From the NCBI GenBank assembly GCA_019695305.1, contig JAIBAG010000011.1, positions 1 to 64,000 of the forward strand: a stretch of DNA of 64,000 bases, read 5' to 3'. The position numbers and the translations under genes are program-made. A model generated the notes under the pieces. The model was not told the origin of the DNA. It was given only the letters and a program-made list of their open reading frames with translations, and did not search any database. Position 1 is the first letter of the stretch, and the number at the start of each line of letters is the position of its first letter. This document shows, in pieces, positions 33,636-41,626 of the stretch. This DNA comes from a bacterium (GTDB lineage Bacteria; UBA10199; JAIBAG01).

Positions 33636-34235
33636 TTATGGAAAGGGTTTTGGTGGACGCGTTCTGTACGCTACATCAATAGCAAGCCCTGATACCCATG
33701 TCGGAACATCTGAATTATCAAACAAGTAAAATTGATCAAAACCATTCTGACGCCATTCGACATAAGGCCCGATTTTTACGCGCATATGTGGTATTTTTTT
33801 AGGATCTATATAGGCTTGCAACGAAACAAGAGAACTTACACCCAAAGAACCGGGAAAAAGCTTTAAATTGGTCCCAGCCGAAAAATCGATACCTGCAGAA
33901 TTTGTTATGGGAAAAACGAAGTCAGAAAAATGTCCGATATTAGTTACAGGATTTTTTTGTATGGCACAAATACCTCTTGTTACTTTAATACTTTGCCCAA
34001 ACTGCATGTGCTCTCTAAAAAGACGAGGCCACACCATAAAATCTAGCTTGGCCGCAACACCAGTATCCACACAATAATCACCAGTATCAGAAATACCTTG
34101 CCTTACAATACCACCCACACTCAATACCGGCGCACATTGTTTAGGTTTAAAATCAGGCAAAACCTGCACTTCGTTAGTTGCATTGGAAATTTTATCAGCA
34201 AGTGTTGTCATTGTTTTTATTATCGACAACAGCAT
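33636..34235 (-). CDS. Hypothetical beta-rich protein
   Basis: The 199-residue product lacks a signal peptide from either start (34235 or Met9 at 34211). The sequence alternates in strands (AKLDFMVWPRLFREHMQFG, PHMRVKIGPYVEWRQNGF) and resembles the C-terminal part of the 643-residue protein at 9933-11864 in composition. No family was recognised. It starts 17 bases from uvrA's upstream end and is divergent from 34386, with a strong palindrome between. Confidence 0.5.
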   Translation of the reverse strand: MLLSIIKTMTTLADKISNATNEVQVLPDFKPKQCAPVLSVGGIVRQGISDTGDYCVDTGVAAKLDFMVWPRLFREHMQFGQSIKVTRGICAIQKNPVTNIGHFSDFVFPITNSAGIDFSAGTNLKLFPGSLGVSSLVSLQAYIDPKKIPHMRVKIGPYVEWRQNGFDQFYLFDNSDVPTWVSGLAIDVAYRTRPPKPFP

Positions 34236-34264
34236 ACAAAAGTAGCGTAAATACCTGTAAAATA

Positions 34265-34301
34265 TGCAAAAACTGATAACAACTTGTTATCAGTTTTTGC
34301 A
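34265..34301. promoter_or_regulatory. 37-base palindrome between divergent genes
   Basis: Two perfect 18-base arms (34265-34282 and 34284-34301) around one central C: TGCAAAAACTGATAACAA and its reverse complement. It lies 30 bases upstream of the minus-strand gene and 85 bases upstream of the plus-strand gene. It could be a large operator or a hairpin in one of the two leaders. Confidence 0.55.
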
Positions 34302-34385
34302 ACCCCCCGCATTATTGAGCGCATCTTTACTTAAAAAATAACCGATAACTTATGTGATGATTTTAAACCTTAAGAAGGAGCTTTT

Positions 34386-34835
34386 ATGTCAGGTTATGAT
34401 TTTACTTTGCCGGAAGGCGCAGATTTAGCAAAGGCTGTAGTAGAAGCTTTTTCGGATAATGCCGGATTAACCAAGGATGAACTTATCGATTTAGGCCTTC
34501 GCGATAAAAGAGCTGATATTTTAATTGATGTTTTTCATAACGGAGAAAAACCTGGCGTTATTACTAATGAAGAAAAAGGAGATTTAGACAAAATCTTTGG
34601 CCGGGAATTTGTAGGGGGACTTGCATCAATGGTCAATGTTCAAGATTCTGCCACCAGTTCGTATGGTAGCAATAGCTATTCAGGCTCTCAATATGATTTT
34701 AGCCAGATGCGAAAAGTAGGCATTGAACAATGCCAAAAATCTTGGGCTGGCGTGTACAGTCGTTTTGGAGGGTGCGCTGGCAATTTTCACGCTGTTAGCG
34801 ATGAGAAATATCAATTTGATGTTTATTATTATTAA
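34386..34835 (+). CDS. Hypothetical protein with EF-hand-like loops
   Basis: The 149-residue protein has AAGGAG six bases before its ATG. It contains SDNAGLTKDELIDLGL and KPGVITNEEKGDLDKIFG, spaced like weak EF-hand loops, then a Ser/Tyr-rich stretch (SSYGSNSYSGSQYDFSQM) and a C-terminal region with two cysteines. No signal peptide. It is followed after three bases by 34839-35432 and is likely an operon with it. Confidence 0.55.
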   Translation: MSGYDFTLPEGADLAKAVVEAFSDNAGLTKDELIDLGLRDKRADILIDVFHNGEKPGVITNEEKGDLDKIFGREFVGGLASMVNVQDSATSSYGSNSYSGSQYDFSQMRKVGIEQCQKSWAGVYSRFGGCAGNFHAVSDEKYQFDVYYY

Positions 34836-34838
34836 AAC

Positions 34839-35432
34839 ATGCACGCACCTGAAATAAAAGCGGATAGTTTTGAATCAAGAATGGATCAATTACAAACAGC
34901 ATTAGAATCAGCATTAGTAGATACAGGGATCACAAGAACAATGCATGACCCGGACAAATCAAACTATAGTGCCGCCACTGATTATATACTGCAACTAACA
35001 GATGCTTCTTACCTGCCAGAATTTACAAATACGGCTAATTTAGCCCAGTGGAAAAAGGTTGCAGAGCTTTACGTGAGACGCGATCTAGCAGGCTATTTCA
35101 AAAGTAATTATGATACAGATACTCATAACAAAATGTCTGACGCTTTACTTAAGTTAACGCAAAGATTTTTTAAATTTTTTCCTAATGAGAGTACATCTCT
35201 ATTATTGGGGTGTTTTTATAACGAAAGTTTAGATAACGCCAAAAAAGCACTCTATCTTGACTACCTTGTAGATCTCACAAAAAATCCTGATTTTGATAAA
35301 GAGAAATTTAAGGAAAATTTAACAACTATCTTGGATATCGTTCGCCCAAATTATCAAACTCAATATAGTGATTCCGTTGAAAGTGTATTAAAAGAATTAG
35401 AGCAGAGATTTGTCGAATTATACCCTGATTAG
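34839..35432 (+). CDS. Hypothetical helical protein
   Basis: The 197-residue soluble protein is mainly helical (SFESRMDQLQTALESALVD, then FKENLTTILDIVRPNY and VLKELEQRFVELY). No family was recognised. It starts three bases after the EF-hand-like gene and is probably co-translated with it. It converges on the following minus-strand gene with four bases between. Confidence 0.5.
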   Translation: MHAPEIKADSFESRMDQLQTALESALVDTGITRTMHDPDKSNYSAATDYILQLTDASYLPEFTNTANLAQWKKVAELYVRRDLAGYFKSNYDTDTHNKMSDALLKLTQRFFKFFPNESTSLLLGCFYNESLDNAKKALYLDYLVDLTKNPDFDKEKFKENLTTILDIVRPNYQTQYSDSVESVLKELEQRFVELYPD

Positions 35433-35436
35433 AAAA

Positions 35437-35928
35437 CTACTCATTCACCGAAACCACTTTTAACTCGGGGCAGAGGGCTTTTAAGAAATAACGCCCGTCT
35501 TTTTCAAAGGTAAACGAAAGTTCGGTAAGTACCTTACCTACCGGGCGGTTGGTTTGATCTTCTTCTACAAGCTCACCATTTTGATTAATGTTAAAACGCA
35601 CCATCAGCAATAAACTGCCCTGACGCAAATCGAGCCTGCCACCGCCTATATTGCCGCTTACAAATTTGTGCGGCGATACGTAGGTAGAAAGCGAACCGTT
35701 GTAATTGGAATAAGCTTGATGAAGCAGCGCAATATTGGGACGCAATGACGCAGAATTTTTAATGGTAGTGCATGTAGAAAAAGTATTCATGTCGCGCCCC
35801 ATGCGCTGGCTGTAATTGAAATCAACAACAAGCGTATAATCCTTGGCTAGGTTAAAAGCGCGTGGTGCTTCTTTTTTTAAATCGGTATTGTGTGATTGGA
35901 GGGTGAGCCCCAGTTGTAAGCCTTGCAT
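35437..35928 (-). CDS. Hypothetical beta-rich protein
   Basis: The 163-residue product begins MQGLQLGLTLQSHNTDL and shows alternating strands (DYTLVVDFNYSQRMG, GSLLLMVRFNINQNGEL, ELSFTFEKDGRYFLKAL). No signal peptide is seen. The composition resembles a beta-sandwich. No family was recognised. A terminator-like hairpin (36054-36081) lies about 130 bases upstream in its leader on the same strand. Confidence 0.5.
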   Translation of the reverse strand: MQGLQLGLTLQSHNTDLKKEAPRAFNLAKDYTLVVDFNYSQRMGRDMNTFSTCTTIKNSASLRPNIALLHQAYSNYNGSLSTYVSPHKFVSGNIGGGRLDLRQGSLLLMVRFNINQNGELVEEDQTNRPVGKVLTELSFTFEKDGRYFLKALCPELKVVSVNE

Positions 35929-36053
35929 AATTTTTTAAACTTCCCCTAACCTCTTGACGGCACTTTCATCCCACCCTTAAGTAAAAAGTGTAACAATTGG
36001 GGTGTTTTTGTACAATGTTTTTTAAGCCGCCAACTCATTATTTTAGAAGAAAA

Positions 36054-36081
36054 CGGGTGGCCCCCGGGTAAGGGCCACCCG
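36054..36081 (-). terminator. Strong stem-loop, terminator-like on the minus strand
   Basis: CGGGTGGCCC pairs perfectly with GGGCCACCCG around eight bases; the minus-strand product ends in TTTTCTTC. No minus-strand gene precedes it within the gap, so it may end a small RNA or attenuate the gene at 35437-35928. Confidence 0.5.
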
Positions 36082-36443
36082 CTTGGTCCAAAAACCTATC
36101 CAAAAACCACTCCTTCAAAACAAGGACACAACGGTTTTGGGACAAATTAGAGACCAATTGACCTAGGTTTAGACCAGTGCTGGTCTTTTAATGGGTATGG
36201 AGGGAGTTTTTAAAGATCAAAAAATTCTATTGTTAGATGAAAGCAAGGGGGGTGCCATTTAGTACAAACACACACATGAAACCTAACCCTATAATAAGTT
36301 ATTGTTATTACATTTATTTTTAATGCACCCCAAAATAGACCCTCTGTTTATTTTCAAACATGCGTCACAAAATCTGGGTCAAATCGATACAAAGATCAAC
36401 GTGACTAGGATAAAAATGTCAGAAAAATAAATCTCCCTTCTCC

Positions 36444-36476
36444 AAGCCTCCGTTCCCCCTGCCCTGGAGGCTTTTT
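36444..36476 (+). promoter_or_regulatory. Terminator-like hairpin that masks the Shine-Dalgarno of the VWA gene
   Basis: AAGCCTCC (36444-36451) pairs fully with GGAGGCTT (36466-36473), followed by TTT and the ATG at 36477. The 3' arm is the ribosome-binding site (GGAGG, seven bases from ATG). The hairpin therefore could end transcription or block translation until opened. Confidence 0.6.
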
Positions 36477-38156
36477 ATGAAAAAATACAATTCTACTTCT
36501 TTATTTATGGCAACCCTTTTTGCTGTGATTGTTATGGGCTATGCGCTGATGTACTGCGCTCAAAAACCAAGCCCCCGCCAAGACGAAACACCCGTTTCGT
36601 TTGAAGATACAATAGAGGGAAACCCTTATCCTGCAGCACCCCCTCATGCATACGAGATGAAAAACATGCAGGTTGGTGGATCGCTGGGCATTACAGGATA
36701 TATCCAAACACCCCCTCGCTTTAACCCCAATTTTAATACTGAAACATACGACAAAATTACCGACAATGGCTTTTTAGCTCCTAGTGCCCATCCCCTCTCC
36801 ACGTTCTCAATCGATGTAGACACCGCCTCTTACTCCAATTTTAGACGCTTTATTCAAGACGGCACCCTCCCGCCGGTAGATGCGGTGCGCATTGAAGAAA
36901 TGATCAATTACTTTAGTTATAGCTATCCCGAACCTAGCGGAAAGGACCCCTTTGGTGTGCATACCGAAATGACGCAAGCCCCCTGGGATAACACGCACGC
37001 TTTACTGAAGGTAGGCCTTAAGGCACGCGACACCGAACAGAAAAACCGCAAAACTGCGAACCTGGTATTTTTAGTGGATGTATCGGGCTCCATGCAAGAT
37101 GCCAATAAATTACCCCTCTTAAAACAGGGGCTAAAAATGATGGTTCAAAATTTAAACGCAGGCGACCGCGTGGCCATTGCCGTGTATGCTGGGGCTTCGG
37201 GTTTAGCGCTGGATTCCACCAGCAATAAAAAGAAAATTTTAGAAGCGATTGATAACCTAGAAGCCGGCGGTTCCACCAACGGTGCCCAAGGTATTGAACT
37301 AGCCTATCAGGTGGCTAAAAGAAATTTTATAGCAAACGGCATTAACCGCGTGGTGCTGGCTACTGATGGCGATTTTAATGTGGGAGTTACCAGCACGGGC
37401 GAGCTGGAACGCCTGATTACCGAAAAAGCCAAAACCGGCGTGTTTTTAAGTGTGCTGGGTTTTGGTGGTGGTAATTATAAAGATGCTACCTTGGAAAAGT
37501 TGGCCGATAAGGGCAATGGAAACTATGCCTATATCGATACGCTCTCGGAGGCTAGAAAAGTGCTGGTGGAAGAAATGGGGTCAACTCTTGAAACTGTAGC
37601 CAAGGACGTAAAAATCCAGATTGAATTTAACCCGCAAAAAGTAGCCGCGTATCGTTTAATTGGCTACGAAAACCGCCTCTTAAAAGATGAGGATTTTAAC
37701 AACGATAAAATTGACGCGGGTGAAATGGGTGCAGGGCATACGGTAACAGCGCTTTATGAAATTGTGCCCGTAGGTGTAAAAATCGAGCTCCCCGGCGTGG
37801 ACCCGTTAAAATATTCTCAGGTAGAACAAAAAACCGACACTGTCGGCGAATGGGCGACATTAAAGGTGCGTTATAAAGAACCTAAAGCCTCTACGAGCCA
37901 ACTCTTAAGCCAAACGGTAGAAGGCACTCCGTCCGATTTTAGTATCGCTTCGGCCGATCTCCACTTTGCCGCCAGTGTGGCAGGTCTTGGGATGCTAGTG
38001 CGCGATTCCGAATTTAAAGGGTCCACGACATATGACAAGGTTATGAACTGGGCTAACTTGGGTTTGGGTGAAGATGCTAACGGTTATCGCCACGAGTTTG
38101 TAAGCCTGGTGGCTAAAACCCGGGATTTGGCTAAGGATAAAATTGCTTATCGCTAA
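36477..38156 (+). CDS. YfbK-like von Willebrand factor type A protein
   Basis: The 559-residue protein has an N-terminal membrane segment (LFAVIVMGYALMYCAQ; a lipoprotein site at Cys27 is possible but has Tyr at -1). A conserved N-terminal region (LSTFSIDVDTASYSNFRRF, 107-125) typical of YfbK precedes the VWA domain with FLVDVSGSM (MIDAS residues Asp201, Ser203, Ser205) and TDGDFNVG. The C-terminal region ends in the DUF3520-type part (YRHEFVSLVAKTRDL). VWA domains bind protein partners through a metal ion; the partners of YfbK-like proteins are not well known. The ribosome site lies in a hairpin. Confidence 0.85.
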   Translation: MKKYNSTSLFMATLFAVIVMGYALMYCAQKPSPRQDETPVSFEDTIEGNPYPAAPPHAYEMKNMQVGGSLGITGYIQTPPRFNPNFNTETYDKITDNGFLAPSAHPLSTFSIDVDTASYSNFRRFIQDGTLPPVDAVRIEEMINYFSYSYPEPSGKDPFGVHTEMTQAPWDNTHALLKVGLKARDTEQKNRKTANLVFLVDVSGSMQDANKLPLLKQGLKMMVQNLNAGDRVAIAVYAGASGLALDSTSNKKKILEAIDNLEAGGSTNGAQGIELAYQVAKRNFIANGINRVVLATDGDFNVGVTSTGELERLITEKAKTGVFLSVLGFGGGNYKDATLEKLADKGNGNYAYIDTLSEARKVLVEEMGSTLETVAKDVKIQIEFNPQKVAAYRLIGYENRLLKDEDFNNDKIDAGEMGAGHTVTALYEIVPVGVKIELPGVDPLKYSQVEQKTDTVGEWATLKVRYKEPKASTSQLLSQTVEGTPSDFSIASADLHFAASVAGLGMLVRDSEFKGSTTYDKVMNWANLGLGEDANGYRHEFVSLVAKTRDLAKDKIAYR

Positions 38157-38164
38157 TCGTGTAT

Positions 38165-38213
38165 CGCAGATCGCGTCAGACTCATATAATTTGTTTGCGA
38201 TGAGCGATCTGCG
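38165..38213. repeat. Inverted repeat CGCAGATCGC/GCGATCTGCG
   Basis: Perfect 10-bp arms at 38165-38174 and 38204-38213 just after the VWA stop codon, upstream of the lexA promoter. It may stop VWA transcription or be a small repeat; no T run follows. Confidence 0.5.
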
Positions 38214-38242
38214 AAAAGCGATCCGCCACCTTCTCTTTTTTC

Positions 38243-38271
38243 TTGACTTGTGAACGATCGTTCACGCATGC
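38243..38271 (+). promoter_or_regulatory. lexA promoter with overlapping LexA operator
   Basis: TTGACT (38243-38248) is a good -35 box. The perfect 16-bp palindrome GTGAACGATCGTTCAC (38250-38265) fills the spacer, and a weak -10 (GCATGC or near) follows at about 38266-38271. The core GAAC-GATC-GTTC fits the LexA box pattern of Gram-positives and some other phyla. It would let LexA repress its own gene. Confidence 0.75.
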
Positions 38272-38290
38272 TCAGAGCATGAGACTCAAC

Positions 38291-38863
38291 ATGCAAACCG
38301 AAGAAATTCGTTCGTGCCTGTGGCGTTTTTTCCGTCGCGAAGGCCGACTTCCCTCTTACTCCGAAATCTGCCGTTTATTTGGATTTGCTTCCAAAAACGC
38401 GGCCTCCCGCCTAGTGGATCGCTTGGTAGAAGAAGGGATGATTGAAAAAACCGAAATGGGCAAGCTTATACCCAAACAACTGTCCGTTCCGCTGCGCGTG
38501 TTGGGTACGGTTGCTGCCGGTATCCCGCACGATGCCGAAGAACAGCATTTTGATACGCTCTCGCTGGATAACTTTTTGGTAGATGATCCTTTTGAAACTT
38601 TTTTACTCCGCGTCACTGGTGATTCCATGATTGATGAAGGCATTAAACCCGGCGATTTGGTGGTGATTGATCGCAAACGCAAGGCGCATCATGGCGATGT
38701 GGTATTGGCGCAAATTGATGGCGCGTGGACGCTGAAATATTTTGAAAAAAATGGTAACGAAGTACGCTTAGTAGCCGCTAATACCAAATATGCACCCTTG
38801 TATCCCAAAGAAGAACTTATTTTAGGCGGTGTGGTAAATGGGGTTGTAAGAAAATATAACTAA
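38291..38863 (+). CDS. lexA: LexA repressor
   Basis: The ATG at 38291 (MQTEEIRSCLWRFFRREGR) is preferred; upstream starts would read through the operator and promoter, though Met at 38279 is possible. The 190-residue protein has the winged-helix region (PSYSEICRLFGFASKNAAS), the cleavage bond Ala76-Gly77 (VAAGIPHD), Ser112 (TGDSMI) and Lys149 (WTLKYFE). It represses SOS genes and cuts itself with RecA filament after DNA damage. The operator in front shows autoregulation. It directly abuts the convergent gene at 38864. Confidence 0.93.
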   Translation: MQTEEIRSCLWRFFRREGRLPSYSEICRLFGFASKNAASRLVDRLVEEGMIEKTEMGKLIPKQLSVPLRVLGTVAAGIPHDAEEQHFDTLSLDNFLVDDPFETFLLRVTGDSMIDEGIKPGDLVVIDRKRKAHHGDVVLAQIDGAWTLKYFEKNGNEVRLVAANTKYAPLYPKEELILGGVVNGVVRKYN

Positions 38864-39916
38864 TTATTTATTAGGCCAATGCGGGGGCAAAGTTTTGCCT
38901 TCGGCAGAGGTATAATGCGGCTTCCCCCCCTTGGGAATTAACGGCGAAAAAGGAGCATGATCGGAATACATTTTGCCTGCAGCAAATTCTACGCGGCCGT
39001 CTTTACGAATAATTAAATTTTCACTATCACAACCCTCGGCACCCCGCTTAAAAGATGATTCTACCTTATTGGGCCAATGCACTTTTACACCCATTAATTC
39101 ATCCTCATCTATTAAAAATTCAATCATGCCTTTTAATTGTTGATCGTAGGGTTGGCAACTTCCTTTTAAATTAGCAAAGTAAGAGCGCGCTAAAGTTTCC
39201 AAGGCAAAAAAAGCTGTGTAAAAATTATAGGCCCTAGCAATAATTTTTTTTAGATCAATAATTTTAATGCGGTCGGTAAGACGACCCGGATTTTGAGGGT
39301 CCAAAATTTTTTTGTGCATGAGATGCAGTTCATCATCTTCTAGAGCATAATCGGAATGAGTAATAGAATTACGCAACGTACTAAAATAAAACTCATCAAA
39401 AATATTTCCAACCTCGGGGATATCAGCCTTTTGGGCCAAACGTTTTATTTCGGTAATCTTATTAAACGAACTAGCTTTGAGTGTTGGCGGCTTAAAATTT
39501 TTCCCCTTTTTGTACTCGGGTACTTTTACCAGTTTTTTTTCAAATTCAGGGAAAGGATACAAGGTATAACTCATCCCTAAACGCACGCGTAAAATATTGG
39601 CCAGCACATGGTAGGGAGCATTCATTTCGGTAAGATGAATGTAAGAAAGTAGATGCAGGCGCAAATGTGTTTTATCGGGATCTTTAAACATGGTTTTAGG
39701 AAGTGTGAGCCTATTTAATCCCATTAAATCTTCCAGCATGTCACGTGCTTCAAATAACGGATCGGCGCCCGTTCGTTCTACCTGCCCTAAACGCAACAAA
39801 GCAAAAGCATAATGCGCCAAATCCACATTTTTAATGTTAAAAAGTTGAACTAAAATCTTAAAATAACGATCATAGTCATCGTCATCGGAAATGGTATTGT
39901 CGTTTTTAGGAGACAC
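38864..39916 (-). CDS. Hypothetical protein
   Basis: A 350-residue soluble, mostly helical protein with an acidic N-terminus (NDNTISDDDDYDRYF) and TLRNSITHSDYALEDDELHLM (about 181-201). RNSITHSDY recalls the HEPN-like RNxxxH motif, but here the spacing is RNSITH (R-N-S-I-T-H), which does fit RxxxxH-type patterns; other HEPN features were not verified. A start by GTG is used. It ends one base before the lexA stop, so the two genes are tightly convergent. No family was firmly recognised. Confidence 0.55.
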   Translation of the reverse strand: MSPKNDNTISDDDDYDRYFKILVQLFNIKNVDLAHYAFALLRLGQVERTGADPLFEARDMLEDLMGLNRLTLPKTMFKDPDKTHLRLHLLSYIHLTEMNAPYHVLANILRVRLGMSYTLYPFPEFEKKLVKVPEYKKGKNFKPPTLKASSFNKITEIKRLAQKADIPEVGNIFDEFYFSTLRNSITHSDYALEDDELHLMHKKILDPQNPGRLTDRIKIIDLKKIIARAYNFYTAFFALETLARSYFANLKGSCQPYDQQLKGMIEFLIDEDELMGVKVHWPNKVESSFKRGAEGCDSENLIIRKDGRVEFAAGKMYSDHAPFSPLIPKGGKPHYTSAEGKTLPPHWPNK

Positions 39917-40039
39917 GATTTTTCCATTTTAACACTATTCATGATGTTGGCAACTTCTCGTTTATAGTAAGATTTTTTTAAAAAAATGATCGCCCCAAAC
40001 TGATATGCCATGTTATGATATATGACTTAAGGGGTTAGC

Positions 40040-41611
40040 ATGCGTAAACGATTTGTTCGTCTTTCCATCGAAATTTTACTCGCCATTGGGCTTATCTCAC
40101 TTGTTTGGCATCCCATTTTATACAGTCTCATTGTTTTACTTCCTATTATTGGTCTTGGTGTTTACGATATGTTTCAGAAAAAGCATACCGTTCTGCGTAA
40201 TTTTCCGGTGATTGGCCATTTTAGATATTTGCTCGAAGAAATCCGTCCCGAAATTCAGCAATACTTTATTGAGTCAAACGCCAGCGGCCGGCCGTTTAGC
40301 CGCGAAATGAGATCGGTAGTTTATCAACGTGCTAAAAAAGTAAATGATACAGTTTCCTTTGGTACTCAGTTTAACGTTTACGAAGAAGGTTACGAATGGA
40401 TTAACCATTCCATTTCGCCAAAACCCGTTCATAAAGATGCGCGTATTTCAATTGGAAGCCAACAGTGCAAACAACTGTATGCGGCCTCCATACTGAATAT
40501 ATCGGGCATGAGTTACGGTTCTTTATCTAAAAATGCCATCATTGCTCTTAACAGAGGAGCCAAAAGCGGTGGTTTTTACCACAACACCGGTGAAGGCGGA
40601 CTTTCATCCTATCATTTAGAAAACGATGCCGACTTGGTGTGGCAAATTGGAACGGGTTACTTTGGATGCCGCAACAACGACGGCAGTTTTAATATTGAAA
40701 ATTTTGCCCAAAAAGCCTGCCTAAATCCGGTAAAAATGATTGAAATAAAATTATCACAGGGCGCCAAACCCGGACACGGTGGCATTTTGCCAGCAGCTAA
40801 GCTTACTCCCGAAATTGCCACCATACGCGGCGTACCAATGGGACAAGATGTCATTAGCCCTCCCAAACACAGCGCCTTTACAACCCCTATTGAGTTGCTC
40901 AATTTTGTCAAACTCCTGCGTGATCACTCGGGAGGAAAACCTGTTGGATTTAAATTGTGCGTGGGTAAAAGGCGTGAATTTTTATCTCTTGTAAAAGCCA
41001 TGCTACAAACAGAAATTGTACCCGACTTTATTACCGTTGACGGCGGCGAAGGTGGTACGGGGGCCGCTCCTCTATCCTATGCTAACTCTATTGGAACTCC
41101 ATTAAATGACGGGCTTAGCTTTGTGCATGATGTGTTAACAGGAACCAATTTACGCCCGCATATCCGTATTATTGCCAGTGGCAAAGTCATTACCGGCTTT
41201 GATATTGCCACTAAACTGGCCTTGGGCGCCGATATTGTCAATTCTGCCCGCGGGATGATGTTTGCCCTGGGTTGCATTCAGGCCTTGCGGTGTAACACCA
41301 ATCAATGCCCAACGGGTGTAGCCACACAAGATCCAGAACTTACAAAAGGTTTGGATATTTTAGATAAAAGTGAACACATCACCAATTACCACCGGGCCAC
41401 TGTAAAAGAATTTTTTGAAATTTTAGGAACAGCAGGATTTGAACATCCCAGCGAATTATCGCGACAAGACATCATGCGCCGCATAAGCGCCACCGAAGTG
41501 ATGAGCTATGAGCATATCTACCCTTCCCTTGAACCCGGAAGTCTTCTGGAAAATAAAATACCTGTTTCTATGGAACTGGACTGGAAATTTTCTAAAGCCG
41601 AAAAATTTTAG
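40040..41611 (+). CDS. Glutamate-synthase-like FMN protein, membrane-anchored
   Basis: The 523-residue protein has a hydrophobic N-terminus (IEILLAIGLISLVWHPILYSL, about 8-35) and the FMN-binding central domain of glutamate synthase: HNTGEGGLSSYHL, KPGHGGILPAAKL and TVDGGEGGTGAAPL. CIQALRCNTNQCPTGVATQ gives the C-x5-C-x4-C [3Fe-4S] site. No amidotransferase domain and no GltD partner gene are visible, so it does not make glutamate by the classical complex alone. The substrate of these stand-alone proteins is not established. The ribosome site AAGGGG lies seven bases upstream. Confidence 0.85.
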   Translation: MRKRFVRLSIEILLAIGLISLVWHPILYSLIVLLPIIGLGVYDMFQKKHTVLRNFPVIGHFRYLLEEIRPEIQQYFIESNASGRPFSREMRSVVYQRAKKVNDTVSFGTQFNVYEEGYEWINHSISPKPVHKDARISIGSQQCKQLYAASILNISGMSYGSLSKNAIIALNRGAKSGGFYHNTGEGGLSSYHLENDADLVWQIGTGYFGCRNNDGSFNIENFAQKACLNPVKMIEIKLSQGAKPGHGGILPAAKLTPEIATIRGVPMGQDVISPPKHSAFTTPIELLNFVKLLRDHSGGKPVGFKLCVGKRREFLSLVKAMLQTEIVPDFITVDGGEGGTGAAPLSYANSIGTPLNDGLSFVHDVLTGTNLRPHIRIIASGKVITGFDIATKLALGADIVNSARGMMFALGCIQALRCNTNQCPTGVATQDPELTKGLDILDKSEHITNYHRATVKEFFEILGTAGFEHPSELSRQDIMRRISATEVMSYEHIYPSLEPGSLLENKIPVSMELDWKFSKAEKF

Positions 41612-41626
41612 CCAAATTAATTTCAA

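Larger units (their letters stand above)
35929..36476. other. 548-base intergenic region with several hairpins
   Basis: No protein-coding frame was found. It holds a 10-bp GC stem (36054-36063/36072-36081) whose minus-strand reading is followed by TTTTCTTC, a near-perfect palindrome AGACCAGTGCTGGTCT (36171-36186) followed by T's on the plus strand, and the masking hairpin before the VWA gene. It is the longest structured non-coding stretch in the window and may encode a small RNA. Confidence 0.5.

Noticed and set aside
33526-33729. Plus-strand frame overlapping the uvrA start and the neighbouring gene end
   Set aside because: Shadow of two minus-strand genes, with no ribosome site.
36444-36473. 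Plain intrinsic terminator of an upstream transcript
   Set aside because: No plus-strand gene lies upstream within 1 kb, and the 3' arm is the ribosome site, so a regulatory role is more likely than simple termination.
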